From: Dokdonia sp. Dokd-P16
Lineage (GTDB): Bacteria > Bacteroidota > Bacteroidia > Flavobacteriales > Flavobacteriaceae
Direction: 5' to 3'
Assembly (NCBI RefSeq): GCF_003095655.1
Contig: NZ_CP029151.1
Span: forward strand, 3,099,001-3,163,000
DNA length: 64,000 nt
Below, piece by piece: positions 26,266 through 33,863 of this stretch. How positions within the stretch are numbered: position 1 is the first letter of the stretch; every line of letters begins with the position of its first letter. The notes under the pieces were generated by a model. It saw nothing but the letters and a program-made list of their open reading frames with translations, was not told the DNA's origin and did no database searches. The translations under genes were made by a program, and so were the position numbers.

Positions 26266-27828
26266 ATGCCCGAAGATCAAAGTAAAAACGCCCAAGATAA
26301 AAGTCTCTCTCAACAAGAAATTGATGCATGTATTAATACATTGCAGCAACTAGTAGCCGATACAAATCAGCTTTTTGAGCTTCCAGAAGAACAGCGCACA
26401 GAGCTTCTTAAGGCCTCGGGAATGTTATCTCGTCCTAATAGAGATGAGTTTCAACGCAGGAGGAAGGACGCCAAGAAGGCTGCAAAGCGTAAGATGATTG
26501 CCAGAGATAAGCACGCTCGTAAAACTACAGGAATACGCTCTGCTAGAGAAGCTGCACTTTTTGTAGCACCTAAGTTACTTGGCGCAGCTGCAATTCCAGA
26601 AGATACTCCAGAACTTGAGTCTCCAAGAAACTGCTATGTATGTAAAACAGTATACACAAAGCTACACCACTTTTATGACACGATGTGTACTTCATGCGGT
26701 GATCTTAATTATGCAAAACGTTTTCAAACAGCCGATCTTAATGGTCAAGTAGCTGTAATAACTGGATCGCGATTAAAAATAGGATACCATATAACCCTCA
26801 TGTTATTACGCTCTGGTGCGACGGTGGTAGCAACCACACGTTTTCCAGCAGATAGCGCTATACGATATGCAAAGGAAGAAGATTATGGTGACTGGAGCGA
26901 CCGCTTACACATTCATGGACTGGATTTACGTCATATACCAAGTGTAGAGATATTTTGTAATTATATAGAACAGAAATACGATAGACTAGATATTTTAATA
27001 AATAATGCAGCACAAACGGTGCGTAGGCCATCTGGTTTTTATTTCCACTTAATGGAAAATGAAAAACTACCAGTAGATCAACTTCCTAAGCTCGCACAAC
27101 CACTCTTACAAGATCACATTACCTGCTTGAAGGAGTTATCAGATTTAAGCGTGAGTACTGCAAAAACTAGTAAGAATAATGTCTTGCCGGTTACCTGGCA
27201 TGGGCCTGAACCTGGAATAGGACTACGCAACTCGGCAGAGCTTTCTCAGATTCCTTATAGTTTTGATAATTCGTTACAAACCAGTGAGGTATTTCCAGAA
27301 GGAAAACTAGATGCAGATTTACAACAAGTAGATTTACGTAAGACTAATAGCTGGCGTTTAAAACTAGGTGAGATAGAAACTACTGAGATGGTAGAGGTAC
27401 AGCTAGTTAATGCTGTAGCTCCTTTTGTATTGTGTAACCGTCTGTCTAATCTTATGATGAAGGAAAATACTGGACAAAAGCATATCATAAATGTATCTGC
27501 TATGGAAGGTAAATTTCACCGTTTTAAAAAGGAAGATAGACATCCTCACACAAATATGGCAAAGGCTGCATTAAACATGCTTACACATACTTCTTCTGCC
27601 ACTTTTGCAAAGTCTGGGATCTATATGAATGCCGTAGATACGGGGTGGGTGACGGATGAGGACCCTGCAGAGCTATCAAAAAAGAAAGTAGAAGTACATG
27701 ATTTTCAACCTCCATTAGACATCGTAGATGGCGCTGCCAGAGTGATGGATCCGCTTATTGATGGTATTAATACAGGAAAACATTGGTCAGGAAAATTTTT
27801 AAAAGACTATTTTCCTATAGATTGGTAA
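26266..27828 (+). CDS. SDR oxidoreductase with N-terminal zinc-ribbon-like domain
   Basis: 520 residues from the ATG at 26266; a TTG at 26254 is less likely given the -7 box position. Residues ~1-115 are highly charged and helical. A four-cysteine site follows ([27 protein letters not shown], Cys-x2-Cys...Cys-x2-Cys, residues ~125-150). An SDR domain follows, with the cofactor-binding region [22 protein letters not shown], a catalytic Ser in NVSAMEGKF, and a Lys but no ordinary YxxxK ([12 protein letters not shown] has the Lys). It is far longer than a classical SDR. The substrate is unknown. Confidence 0.8.
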   Translation: MPEDQSKNAQDKSLSQQEIDACINTLQQLVADTNQLFELPEEQRTELLKASGMLSRPNRDEFQRRRKDAKKAAKRKMIARDKHARKTTGIRSAREAALFVAPKLLGAAAIPEDTPELESPRNCYVCKTVYTKLHHFYDTMCTSCGDLNYAKRFQTADLNGQVAVITGSRLKIGYHITLMLLRSGATVVATTRFPADSAIRYAKEEDYGDWSDRLHIHGLDLRHIPSVEIFCNYIEQKYDRLDILINNAAQTVRRPSGFYFHLMENEKLPVDQLPKLAQPLLQDHITCLKELSDLSVSTAKTSKNNVLPVTWHGPEPGIGLRNSAELSQIPYSFDNSLQTSEVFPEGKLDADLQQVDLRKTNSWRLKLGEIETTEMVEVQLVNAVAPFVLCNRLSNLMMKENTGQKHIINVSAMEGKFHRFKKEDRHPHTNMAKAALNMLTHTSSATFAKSGIYMNAVDTGWVTDEDPAELSKKKVEVHDFQPPLDIVDGAARVMDPLIDGINTGKHWSGKFLKDYFPIDW

Positions 27829-27838
27829 TCTTTAGTTG

Positions 27839-27846
27839 TACTTTTG
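27839..27846 (+). promoter_or_regulatory. -7 box (TACTTTTG) of csp copy 2
   Basis: It fits TAnnTTTG and starts 11 bases after the SDR stop. It predicts a leader of about 35-40 bases for the cold-shock gene. Confidence 0.65.
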
Positions 27847-27889
27847 CTCCGTGATAAAAAATAATCACAATTATTAAATACATTATATT

Positions 27890-28081
27890 ATGAATAACGG
27901 AACAGTAAAATTTTTCAACGATACCAAAGGATTTGGTTTTATTACAGAAGAAGGTGTTGAAAAAGACCACTTTGTACACATTTCTGGGTTAATCGATGAG
28001 ATTCGCGAAGGTGATCAAGTTGAATTTGAACTTAAAGAAGGTAACAAAGGATTAAACGCAGTAAACGTAAGAGTTATCTAA
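27890..28081 (+). CDS. Cold-shock protein, second copy
   Basis: 63 residues, one cold-shock domain with KGFGFI and DHFVHIS. It differs from the 11.8-kb copy at about five positions (for example Asn-Asn for Ser-Lys at 2-3, Gln for Glu, Glu for Asp, Arg for Lys near the end). The two genes have unrelated upstream regions, so they are probably regulated differently. Confidence 0.95.
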   Translation: MNNGTVKFFNDTKGFGFITEEGVEKDHFVHISGLIDEIREGDQVEFELKEGNKGLNAVNVRVI

Positions 28082-28103
28082 TACATATACTTCAAGTTTT
28101 AAT

Positions 28104-28136
28104 AAAAGCCCATCTATTAAATTAGATGGGCTTTTT
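28104..28136 (+). terminator. Terminator after csp copy 2
   Basis: The stem AAAAGCCCATCTA / TAGATGGGCTTTT is followed by T. A-rich sequence on the other side makes it possibly bidirectional. Confidence 0.93.
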
Positions 28137-28152
28137 GTTTGTGATCTTTTTC

Positions 28153-28170
28153 ACGCTTTCGCGAAAGCGT
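28153..28170. repeat. TTTCGCGAAA palindrome copy 11, intergenic
   Basis: A perfect 18-bp palindrome between the csp terminator and the convergent ThiE gene. Confidence 0.95.
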
Positions 28171-28208
28171 AACCAAAACCAATCAACATTTATATAAGCA
28201 ACGCTTTT

Positions 28209-28859
28209 TTATTCAAAACTATGACGCTGTTCATGTGTAGATGATGCGCCCAGCAGCTCATTAAACGAGCGAATGCTATTAAAATCTGTTGTAATGGCCT
28301 TTGAAACTGCAATACCATCGATACCCGCTTCCAAAATATTTTTGACATCATCAAGTGTGATACCACCCACTGCAAGAATAGGAGTAGTAGTAGCTAGCTC
28401 GTCAATGATTGCTTTATAACCAGAGGTTCCTAGTGTTTTCGCTGTGGTTTCTTTTGTGGTAGTAGTGCTGTAAGGCCCTAGACTAATATAATCTACTTGC
28501 TTCTCAATTAGTGCCTCACAATCTTGTAAAGTATGTGCAGTACCGCCTATAATTTGCCAAGTGTATAAGTGTTTTCTAGCAGTTATAGGGCAGGCATCTC
28601 CGCTTCCTAGATGCACTCCATCTGCTTTTACCTCTTTTGCAATTTTATAATCATCATTAATAATCAACCGTGTCTGGAAATGAGCTGTAATTTCTCTAGC
28701 TTCTTGTGCAATGGCTAGCAGCTTCTTTTGAGAACAGTTTTTTACACGTAGCTGCACAAGCTCAGCACCAGCATTACATGCTTTTTGTATATGTTCTATA
28801 TGTTCTATATGCTCTTTAAGAGCGTTTCCTTGAGATATATAATGAAGTTTTGGAATCAT
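28209..28859 (-). CDS. thiE: Thiamine-phosphate synthase ThiE, stand-alone paralogue
   Basis: 216 residues from the ATG at 28859, chosen because the operon copy starts with the same [12 protein letters not shown]. It is a TIM-barrel Thi[69 protein letters not shown]. ThiE couples HMP-pyrophosphate with the thiazole phosphate. It lies outside the thi operon, with its own -7 box and no riboswitch seen. Near the N-terminus a 9-base unit is repeated, giving Glu-His-Ile-Glu-His-Ile-Glu-His-Ile. Confidence 0.9.
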   Translation of the reverse strand: MIPKLHYISQGNALKEHIEHIEHIQKACNAGAELVQLRVKNCSQKKLLAIAQEAREITAHFQTRLIINDDYKIAKEVKADGVHLGSGDACPITARKHLYTWQIIGGTAHTLQDCEALIEKQVDYISLGPYSTTTTKETTAKTLGTSGYKAIIDELATTTPILAVGGITLDDVKNILEAGIDGIAVSKAITTDFNSIRSFNELLGASSTHEQRHSFE

Positions 28860-28906
28860 AATCTTCTTATTTAACAACTACATAAGACAGCTATACAGTA
28901 ATGTAG

Positions 28907-28914
28907 CAAAGATA
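28907..28914 (-). promoter_or_regulatory. -7 box (TATCTTTG) of the stand-alone thiE
   Basis: It fits TAnnTTTG on the minus strand, about 48 bases before the start. Confidence 0.6.
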
Positions 28915-29031
28915 CTCATCCCGCATGGGTCTTACTGTAGTTATGATGGGCATGTGTAATAAAAATAAATAGGCTGCCTATAAGTATATAAACAGCCTCT
29001 TTATAGTAAATCTTATGTAAGATCGTCTGGT

Positions 29032-29592
29032 TTATTCTTCTTCGGTAACAAGTGAGTCTGCCATGGCTTGCTCTTTATTCTCGCTATAATCTACAGGAAC
29101 AGAATCTTTAATTCTAGTAAACTCCTCTAGACGTTCTAGATCTTCTTCTTCACCAGAAAAGTATGGGAACACATCCATAATAGGCGACTCAGATACTGCC
29201 GGGATTGTATATTCACCCATTGTATCTTTCATAGTCATTACCGTATTTTCATAAGCTTCCTTTACATCATTTGCCTGTACTAGTAAATACTGGTTAGTCT
29301 TACGTTCTTTACCGCTTTCCTCATCATAAGCGATGAGTGATACACGAGATTTAAACCATCTATCAGAATTTTCAAATGGATGAATCTCTGCATAGTTAGC
29401 TACTTTTATGTTTGTTATTTTGATTTCTTCGCTATCACTTAAGTAAGCTGCCATTTCTTGCGTTATTCTACTCTCTGCTTCTGTATATGATATTGCATCA
29501 ACTAGAAAAGGCTCTGTTTTTACCTTTTGCGTTCCAGATGCCTCATCAAATTTTCTATATTTTACCTTACACTCATACCAAGTTGCACTCAT
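29032..29592 (-). CDS. DUF4494-family protein
   Basis: 186 residues, soluble. The W-Y-E-C-K-V-K-Y-R-K opening, two similar halves (FLVDAISYTEAESRI and YLLVQANDVKEAYENT) and the SPIMDVFPYF block are what I associate with DUF4494, a family widespread in Bacteroidetes with no assigned function. The two halves look like an internal duplication of a small alpha/beta unit. It has its own -7 box. Confidence 0.75.
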   Translation of the reverse strand: MSATWYECKVKYRKFDEASGTQKVKTEPFLVDAISYTEAESRITQEMAAYLSDSEEIKITNIKVANYAEIHPFENSDRWFKSRVSLIAYDEESGKERKTNQYLLVQANDVKEAYENTVMTMKDTMGEYTIPAVSESPIMDVFPYFSGEEEDLERLEEFTRIKDSVPVDYSENKEQAMADSLVTEEE

Positions 29593-29614
29593 ATCTCTTT
29601 TATTTTAAGGTTGC

Positions 29615-29622
29615 CAAAAATA
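29615..29622 (-). promoter_or_regulatory. -7 box (TATTTTTG) of the DUF4494 gene
   Basis: It fits TAnnTTTG on the minus strand, about 23 bases before the ATG. Confidence 0.5.
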
Positions 29623-29730
29623 GGGGTTAACTCTAGGCTAAAAAGTAAAAAACAACAATAGATATTCACAATCTCAAAATCCTTATGCTAGCTCTTTTAG
29701 TACGAGTGATTTACTTAAATAATTAAAACA

Positions 29731-29767
29731 AAAAAAGCGCCATCTGTAATGTACAGTGACGCTTTTC
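29731..29767 (-). terminator. Terminator after the fasciclin gene
   Basis: The stem GCGCCATCTGTA / TACAGTGACGC, with one mismatch and one bulge, is followed by a run of T on the minus strand. Confidence 0.75.
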
Positions 29768-29785
29768 AAGTTGGGTATTATAAAA

Positions 29786-30460
29786 TTATTTAGTTGGTAA
29801 AACCACAGTATCTACTACGTGTATCACACCATTAGACTGCATTACATCTGCAATCGTTACTGTAGAGCTGTTTCCATTTTGATCCATAAGAACTACTGAT
29901 GTTCCTTTTACAGAAGCCATTAATTTACCACCGTTTACAGTTGTAAAAGTAGCTGTACCATTATTCTTTTTTATCTCGCTCATAATAGCAGCTGCATCAT
30001 ATTTTCCTGTAACTACGTGGTATGTAAGTACACCTTGTAAAGCTGTTTTACTTTCTGGCTTAAGTAATGTAGCTACCGTTCCTTCTGGAAGTTTTTCAAA
30101 AGCAGCGTTTGTTGGAGCAAAAACTGTAAATGGACCTTCACCTTGTAATGTTTCTACAAGACCAGCAGCTGTTACAGCAGCAACTAGGGTAGTGTGATCT
30201 TTTGAGTTTACAGCATTCTCTACAATATTTTTAGAAGGATACATTGCTGCCCCACCTACCATTACCGTCATTTCATCCATCATGTCTTCACCCTCAGACA
30301 TTGTATCGTCCATCATGTCCTTTCCTTCAGACATTTTATCATCCATCATCTCTTTTTGGTCTGCTGCTTCTTCTTTACCCATATTTTTAGAACCTTCACA
30401 TGATGCAAGTGATAAAAGTCCTGCACAAAGTGCCATTGATAATACGTTTACTGTTTTCAT
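29786..30460 (-). CDS. Fasciclin-domain lipoprotein
   Basis: 224 residues. The lipobox is Leu-Ala-Ser-Cys (Cys22), followed by a Met/Asp/Glu/Lys-rich tether with two near-identical repeats (DDKMSEGKDMM, DDTMSEGEDMM; residues ~38-60). The rest is one FAS1 domain with the H1 block (DHTTLVAAVTAAGLVETLQGEGPFTVFAPTNAAFEKLP) and H2 block (NGVIHVVDTVVLP). FAS1 domains mediate adhesion; the protein should sit on a membrane surface. Confidence 0.92.
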   Translation of the reverse strand: MKTVNVLSMALCAGLLSLASCEGSKNMGKEEAADQKEMMDDKMSEGKDMMDDTMSEGEDMMDEMTVMVGGAAMYPSKNIVENAVNSKDHTTLVAAVTAAGLVETLQGEGPFTVFAPTNAAFEKLPEGTVATLLKPESKTALQGVLTYHVVTGKYDAAAIMSEIKKNNGTATFTTVNGGKLMASVKGTSVVLMDQNGNSSTVTIADVMQSNGVIHVVDTVVLPTK

Positions 30461-30713
30461 AATTGTTTAGTGTTTGTGTTATTTAGATTTACATATATAA
30501 CGCAGCAACTTCTCGTACGGTTCTCGGTAGAGTTTGATTTTGGGATAGGTTTAACAGTAAAGCGCTAAATTCTTATGAAATGCAAATTTAAATATGAAAA
30601 GAGGCAATTTGGTTAAAAGTGGATTTGTTTGGTATATCTCTTTTTCCGCTTTCAGAAAATTTTTATAGGTATACAACACGTTCGTAGTGCTCAAATTGTG
30701 CTTTGCGATGTAC

Positions 30714-32048
30714 TTATACAGCTTTCGCGAAAGCGTGTTTCTTTGTATCACTTCTAAAGATGATGTATAAGATAGTCACTACAAACAGCAATAGTAAATA
30801 CCAAGTATTACCTACAAGATCTAAGTAATTGATATTACCTTTTGAAAAACTTAGAATCATTAAAACCTGCGCTCCATAAGGAAGTAAGCCCTGAAAGATA
30901 CATGCAAAAATATCTAGAATGGAAGCTGTTTTCTTATTGTCTAAGGCATATTCATCATTTATCGTTTTTGCGATAGGACCAGCAACAATAATGGATACCG
31001 TGTTATTTGCAATTGCCATATTGATAGTGCTCACTAACGCGGCAATACCTAATTGTGCAGTTTTTTTACTTTTGATGAGTTTTTTAATATTTACTAAGAT
31101 AAACTCAATCCCGCCATTACTAGCTACAAGAGCTGCAAGACCACCAGTAAGTAGTGACAACAAGAAAATCTCGGTCATATTTGTAAAACCTGTGTAAGCA
31201 ATTTTAGTAGACTCTATAATCGTAAAATCACCGTAAATAATACCTAACAATGCTGCTGCAAGTACACCTACAAGAAGCGTTACAAAAACGTTGAGTCCTA
31301 TGACAGAGAGGATAATGACAAGAACATAAGGTGCAATTTTAATTACGTCATATTCATAAACAACAGTCTCTGTTACATCTGTTGTGAGATCTACTCCTTG
31401 AAAAATCAAAATAGCAATAGTAATTAGCGCTGCGGGAACAGCAATCTTTATATTTTGCTTGAATTTATCACTCATTTTTGTACCCAGAGATTGGGTCGCA
31501 GCAATCGTAGTATCTGAAATTACGGAGAGATTATCACCAAACATACTACCACCTAGCAAGGCACCACAAAGTATGGCAAGGTCTGCGCTACTTTTATCTG
31601 CAAAACCTACCACAATGGGCGCTAGCGCGACAATTGCACCCACAGATGTCCCTGTAGAAACCGATAAAAACCCAGCAATGACAAAAATACCTACATATAT
31701 ATATTGTATCGCAATATAATCTAAGCCTAGGTTTACAATCGCATCCACACTCCCTGTGGCATTAGTAATTGCGGCAAATGCGCCAGCTAGTAAGTAAATG
31801 AGGCACATGGTTAAAATTTTATCATCACCACAACCTTTAAGTAGGATGTCAATCTTAGCATTTATAGTCTGTTTAAACATTATAAAAGCCACGATGATTC
31901 CTGCGATAACGGCCATAGGAGCGGGCAGCGCATAAAAGTCATCTTGATAAATACCAACTCCTAAAAATGTAATTACAAATACAAATAGCGGAATTAGAGC
32001 TGAAAATTTTGGGGTAATTTGTGTAGTCTGTGTCATGTTCTTCTTCAT
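30714..32048 (-). CDS. NhaC-family transporter, probably methionine (MetT-like)
   Basis: 444 residues with about eleven hydrophobic helices. NhaC/MetT-type blocks include TGTSVGAIVALAPIVVGFA, GGSMFGDNLSVISDTTIAATQSLG and the C-terminal LPYGAQVLMI. NhaC proteins are Na+/H+ antiporters, but a subgroup (MetT) is proposed to import methionine and is often under S-box control. The leader here contains an S-box-like core, which favours methionine. The last residues, HAFAKAV, are encoded by palindrome copy 12. Start is ATG at 32048; a second Met at 32036 is possible. Confidence 0.8.
   Translation of the reverse strand: MKKNMTQTTQITPKFSALIPLFVFVITFLGVGIYQDDFYALPAPMAVIAGIIVAFIMFKQTINAKIDILLKGCGDDKILTMCLIYLLAGAFAAITNATGSVDAIVNLGLDYIAIQYIYVGIFVIAGFLSVSTGTSVGAIVALAPIVVGFADKSSADLAILCGALLGGSMFGDNLSVISDTTIAATQSLGTKMSDKFKQNIKIAVPAALITIAILIFQGVDLTTDVTETVVYEYDVIKIAPYVLVIILSVIGLNVFVTLLVGVLAAALLGIIYGDFTIIESTKIAYTGFTNMTEIFLLSLLTGGLAALVASNGGIEFILVNIKKLIKSKKTAQLGIAALVSTINMAIANNTVSIIVAGPIAKTINDEYALDNKKTASILDIFACIFQGLLPYGAQVLMILSFSKGNINYLDLVGNTWYLLLLFVVTILYIIFRSDTKKHAFAKAV
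30721..30734. repeat. TTTCGCGAAA palindrome copy 12, end of the NhaC-family gene
   Basis: The perfect 14-bp core overlaps the last codons and encodes AFAKA seven codons or fewer before the stop. Confidence 0.95.
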
Positions 32049-32050
32049 TC

Positions 32051-32072
32051 TTGCAAGGAGATAATAGCAATT
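32051..32072 (-). promoter_or_regulatory. Predicted anti-aptamer strand before the transporter start
   Basis: On the minus strand TTGCTATTATCTCC is complementary, except for a two-base bulge, to the aptamer segment GGAGATAGCAA. It ends about 10 bases before the ATG. Pairing with the aptamer would be exclusive with the S-box core, suggesting control of translation. Confidence 0.45.
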
Positions 32073-32110
32073 TAGATAGAAGTATGAGTTAACATTGGTT
32101 CCAACTAATT

Positions 32111-32177
32111 GGCTTATCTATTTAGCACCTTGCTCGTTATTGCAGGTTGCTATCTCCTAATTGAGATTCTTGATAAA
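32111..32177 (-). promoter_or_regulatory. Compact S-box-like (SAM-I type) riboswitch candidate
   Basis: Read on the minus strand the leader contains, in order, TATCAAGA, a small hairpin (ATCTC-AATTAG-GAGAT), AGCAACC, a hairpin (CCTGC...GCAAGG), AAGGTGCTAAAT and GATAAG. These are the P1, J1/2, P3 and J3/4 signatures of SAM-I riboswitches, as in B. subtilis S-box leaders. The usual long P2 with kink-turn and pseudoknot, and the P4 helix, are missing. It begins about 15 bases after a -7 box and precedes a MetT-like transporter. Confidence 0.6.
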
Positions 32178-32190
32178 TAATTTAAGGGTG

Positions 32191-32198
32191 CAAAACTA
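32191..32198 (-). promoter_or_regulatory. -7 box (TAGTTTTG) of the MetT-like gene
   Basis: It fits TAnnTTTG on the minus strand. The transcript would begin just before the S-box-like element, giving a leader of about 135 bases. Confidence 0.6.
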
Positions 32199-32455
32199 GT
32201 GTTCAAATAATATTCTAAACCTTAAAAAAGGTTAATTTTTCAATATTTATGTAATTAAATAGCTGAAAGTATAATTTGTACTTGCATACAGTCATTTATA
32301 AGATTGATATTATTTTAAACGATTTGTACTCTGACGATATCATCCCACTTACATTACACGAGAACTCATTTATTTTTATAATAGACTCATCAATCAATTA
32401 TTTATGATATGGTTGACCTGTATAATTAGTTTTTAATATGCGTTTTAAGTTTTTT

Positions 32456-32477
32456 TTACGCTTTCGCGAAAGCGTAA
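32456..32477. repeat. TTTCGCGAAA palindrome copy 13, intergenic (22 bp)
   Basis: Perfect palindrome TTACGC...GCGTAA between two divergent genes. After it no perfect copy occurs for about 23 kb. Confidence 0.95.
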
Positions 32478-32560
32478 CATTCATCTAGAAGTACATTTTT
32501 TTTACCTTTTTACTACATCGTTATGGGGGTTATACAATACTAATTTTTTAAAGAAATATT

Positions 32561-32568
32561 TATCTTTG
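32561..32568 (+). promoter_or_regulatory. -7 box (TATCTTTG) of the gene at 32.6 kb
   Basis: It fits TAnnTTTG and is nine bases before the ATG at 32578, predicting a very short leader. It also rules out the upstream TTG start, which lies inside the box. Confidence 0.65.
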
Positions 32569-32577
32569 CACCCCATT

Positions 32578-33006
32578 ATGAAAAACGAAACATTACAACT
32601 AATAGAATTTGTCACAAGCGAACTCTCGAAAGCTGGTTTTACTATTGCGCCAGATACTAATAGAGTTGCAGGCCTTGACTTTCTCATCACAGCACCTACG
32701 GGTAAAACAAGCGAGCTGCAACTACGTTCTATCCAAGTAGAAGATGAGGAAAGTATTAAAATACAAAAGCTTGATTATGGACAGGTTGCAGGACACCGTT
32801 TTTTGGGTCTAGTGACAGTAATAGAGGATGCTCCAAGAGCATTTTATATCATTCCATCTGCTACGTTTACAACTGCAGATAATGTGATATTCTTCGAGCA
32901 CACTATGGAAATGATGCCGCATTTGAGTCACTGGGAGTTAAAAGTATTTACAGGAGCCATTCCTAAGTTGGCTCAATATGAAATAAGCAACTTTTACAAA
33001 ATTTAA
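32578..33006 (+). CDS. Uncharacterised small soluble protein
   Basis: 142 residues from the ATG at 32578. No signal or membrane helix. The pattern FVTSELSKAGFTIAPDTNRVAGLDFLITAPTGKTSELQLRSIQVEDEESIKI, followed by strand-rich GHRFLGLVTVIEDAPRAFYIIPS, suggests a small alpha/beta domain that loosely recalls restriction-endonuclease-like folds (D-x-L...E-L-Q-L-R). I cannot assign a family. A hairpin terminator follows at 33149-33185. Confidence 0.65.
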   Translation: MKNETLQLIEFVTSELSKAGFTIAPDTNRVAGLDFLITAPTGKTSELQLRSIQVEDEESIKIQKLDYGQVAGHRFLGLVTVIEDAPRAFYIIPSATFTTADNVIFFEHTMEMMPHLSHWELKVFTGAIPKLAQYEISNFYKI

Positions 33007-33118
33007 TAATCTATTTCCTACTAGTAAAAGATTACCAATAGCACTAGCTTCTTATCGAATAGCGTTCACGGTTCACTGTGATTAAGAGTAGTTTTGTGCA
33101 CAATTCAAATGAATCAAA

Positions 33119-33139
33119 ATCGTGAGAGGGGCTCACGAT
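33119..33139. other. Small hairpin ATCGTGAG/CTCACGAT
   Basis: A perfect 8-bp inverted repeat with a five-base loop in the 327-base gap between two plus-strand genes. It has no T-run and no known role; it may belong with the next hairpin. Confidence 0.5.
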
Positions 33140-33148
33140 CTTTGACTT

Positions 33149-33185
33149 TATAAAGGTCTGGCAGAGGTGTCAGGCCTTTATTTTT
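33149..33185 (+). terminator. Likely terminator after the 32.6-kb gene
   Basis: The stem TAAAGGTCTG...CAGGCCTTTA, with a G-T pair, is followed by five T. Confidence 0.7.
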
Positions 33186-33294
33186 GAGATAAAATTGGAT
33201 ATTATGAATCATCGTAAAAGTACATATCACAGTACAAGCTTTTACAGTATCCAGATTCATTGGTGGATTCCTTCGTAAGCCGATTTTCTTCTTG

Positions 33295-33302
33295 TAGTTT
33301 TG
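33295..33302 (+). promoter_or_regulatory. -7 box (TAGTTTTG) of the FKBP gene
   Basis: It fits TAnnTTTG, 31 bases before the ATG at 33334. Confidence 0.6.
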
Positions 33303-33333
33303 CAAATTATAATTCGATTAAAAACAAGTAATT

Positions 33334-33762
33334 ATGAGTAAAGTAAAAGGAAATGATGTAGTAAAAGTACACTACACAGGAAAATTAGAAGATGGACAGG
33401 TGTTTGATAGCTCTTTACAAAGAGAACCTTTACAGGTAGAACTTGGAAAAGGCCAACTTATCCCAGGATTTGAGAATGCTTTAATAGATATGGCGGTTAA
33501 CGAGAAGAAAACGGTTACTATAACTAAAGAAGAAGCATACGGAGACGTACAACAAGAGTTATTTCAAACGGTACCCAAAACACAATTACCTGAAGAAATC
33601 AAACCTGAAGTAGGAGTTATATTAGTAGCTTCTAGACCTGATGGTTCTGAGCAGCAGTTACGTGTATCTGAAGTAAATGAAGATCACATCATTGTAGATG
33701 CAAACCACCCACTAGCAGGACAAACTCTCGAGTTTGAACTTGAATTACTAGAAATCGCATAG
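33334..33762 (+). CDS. SlyD-like FKBP-type peptidyl-prolyl isomerase
   Basis: 142 residues: KVHYTGKLEDGQVFDSS, LGKGQLIPGFENALIDMAVNEKKTVTI and AYGDVQQELFQTVPKTQLP, then an insert-in-flap domain and DANHPLAGQTLEFELELLEI. This is the SlyD/FKBP order. The metal-binding His-rich tail of E. coli SlyD is absent. It is cytosolic, catalyses proline isomerisation and acts as a chaperone. Confidence 0.93.
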   Translation: MSKVKGNDVVKVHYTGKLEDGQVFDSSLQREPLQVELGKGQLIPGFENALIDMAVNEKKTVTITKEEAYGDVQQELFQTVPKTQLPEEIKPEVGVILVASRPDGSEQQLRVSEVNEDHIIVDANHPLAGQTLEFELELLEIA

Positions 33763-33783
33763 TACACGATTTTTATAAGATAT

Positions 33784-33813
33784 AAAACGCCTTAGCTATG
33801 CTAAGGCGTTTTT
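33784..33813 (+). terminator. Terminator after the FKBP gene
   Basis: The stem AAACGCCTTAGC / GCTAAGGCGTTT has a TAT loop and a T-run. A-rich flank on the other side may let it serve the convergent thi operon as well. Confidence 0.92.
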
Positions 33814-33863
33814 CTTTTACAGAATGAAAATTTATTTTAAAAATTATGTAATGGACCAACAGT

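Noticed and set aside
28780-28830. 9-base tandem repeat in thiE as a phase-variable tract
   Set aside because: Only three units, and a change of unit number keeps the frame, so it would not switch the gene off.
29032-29592. Phage origin of the DUF4494 gene
   Set aside because: The gene stands among ordinary chromosomal genes with its own promoter and no phage neighbours.
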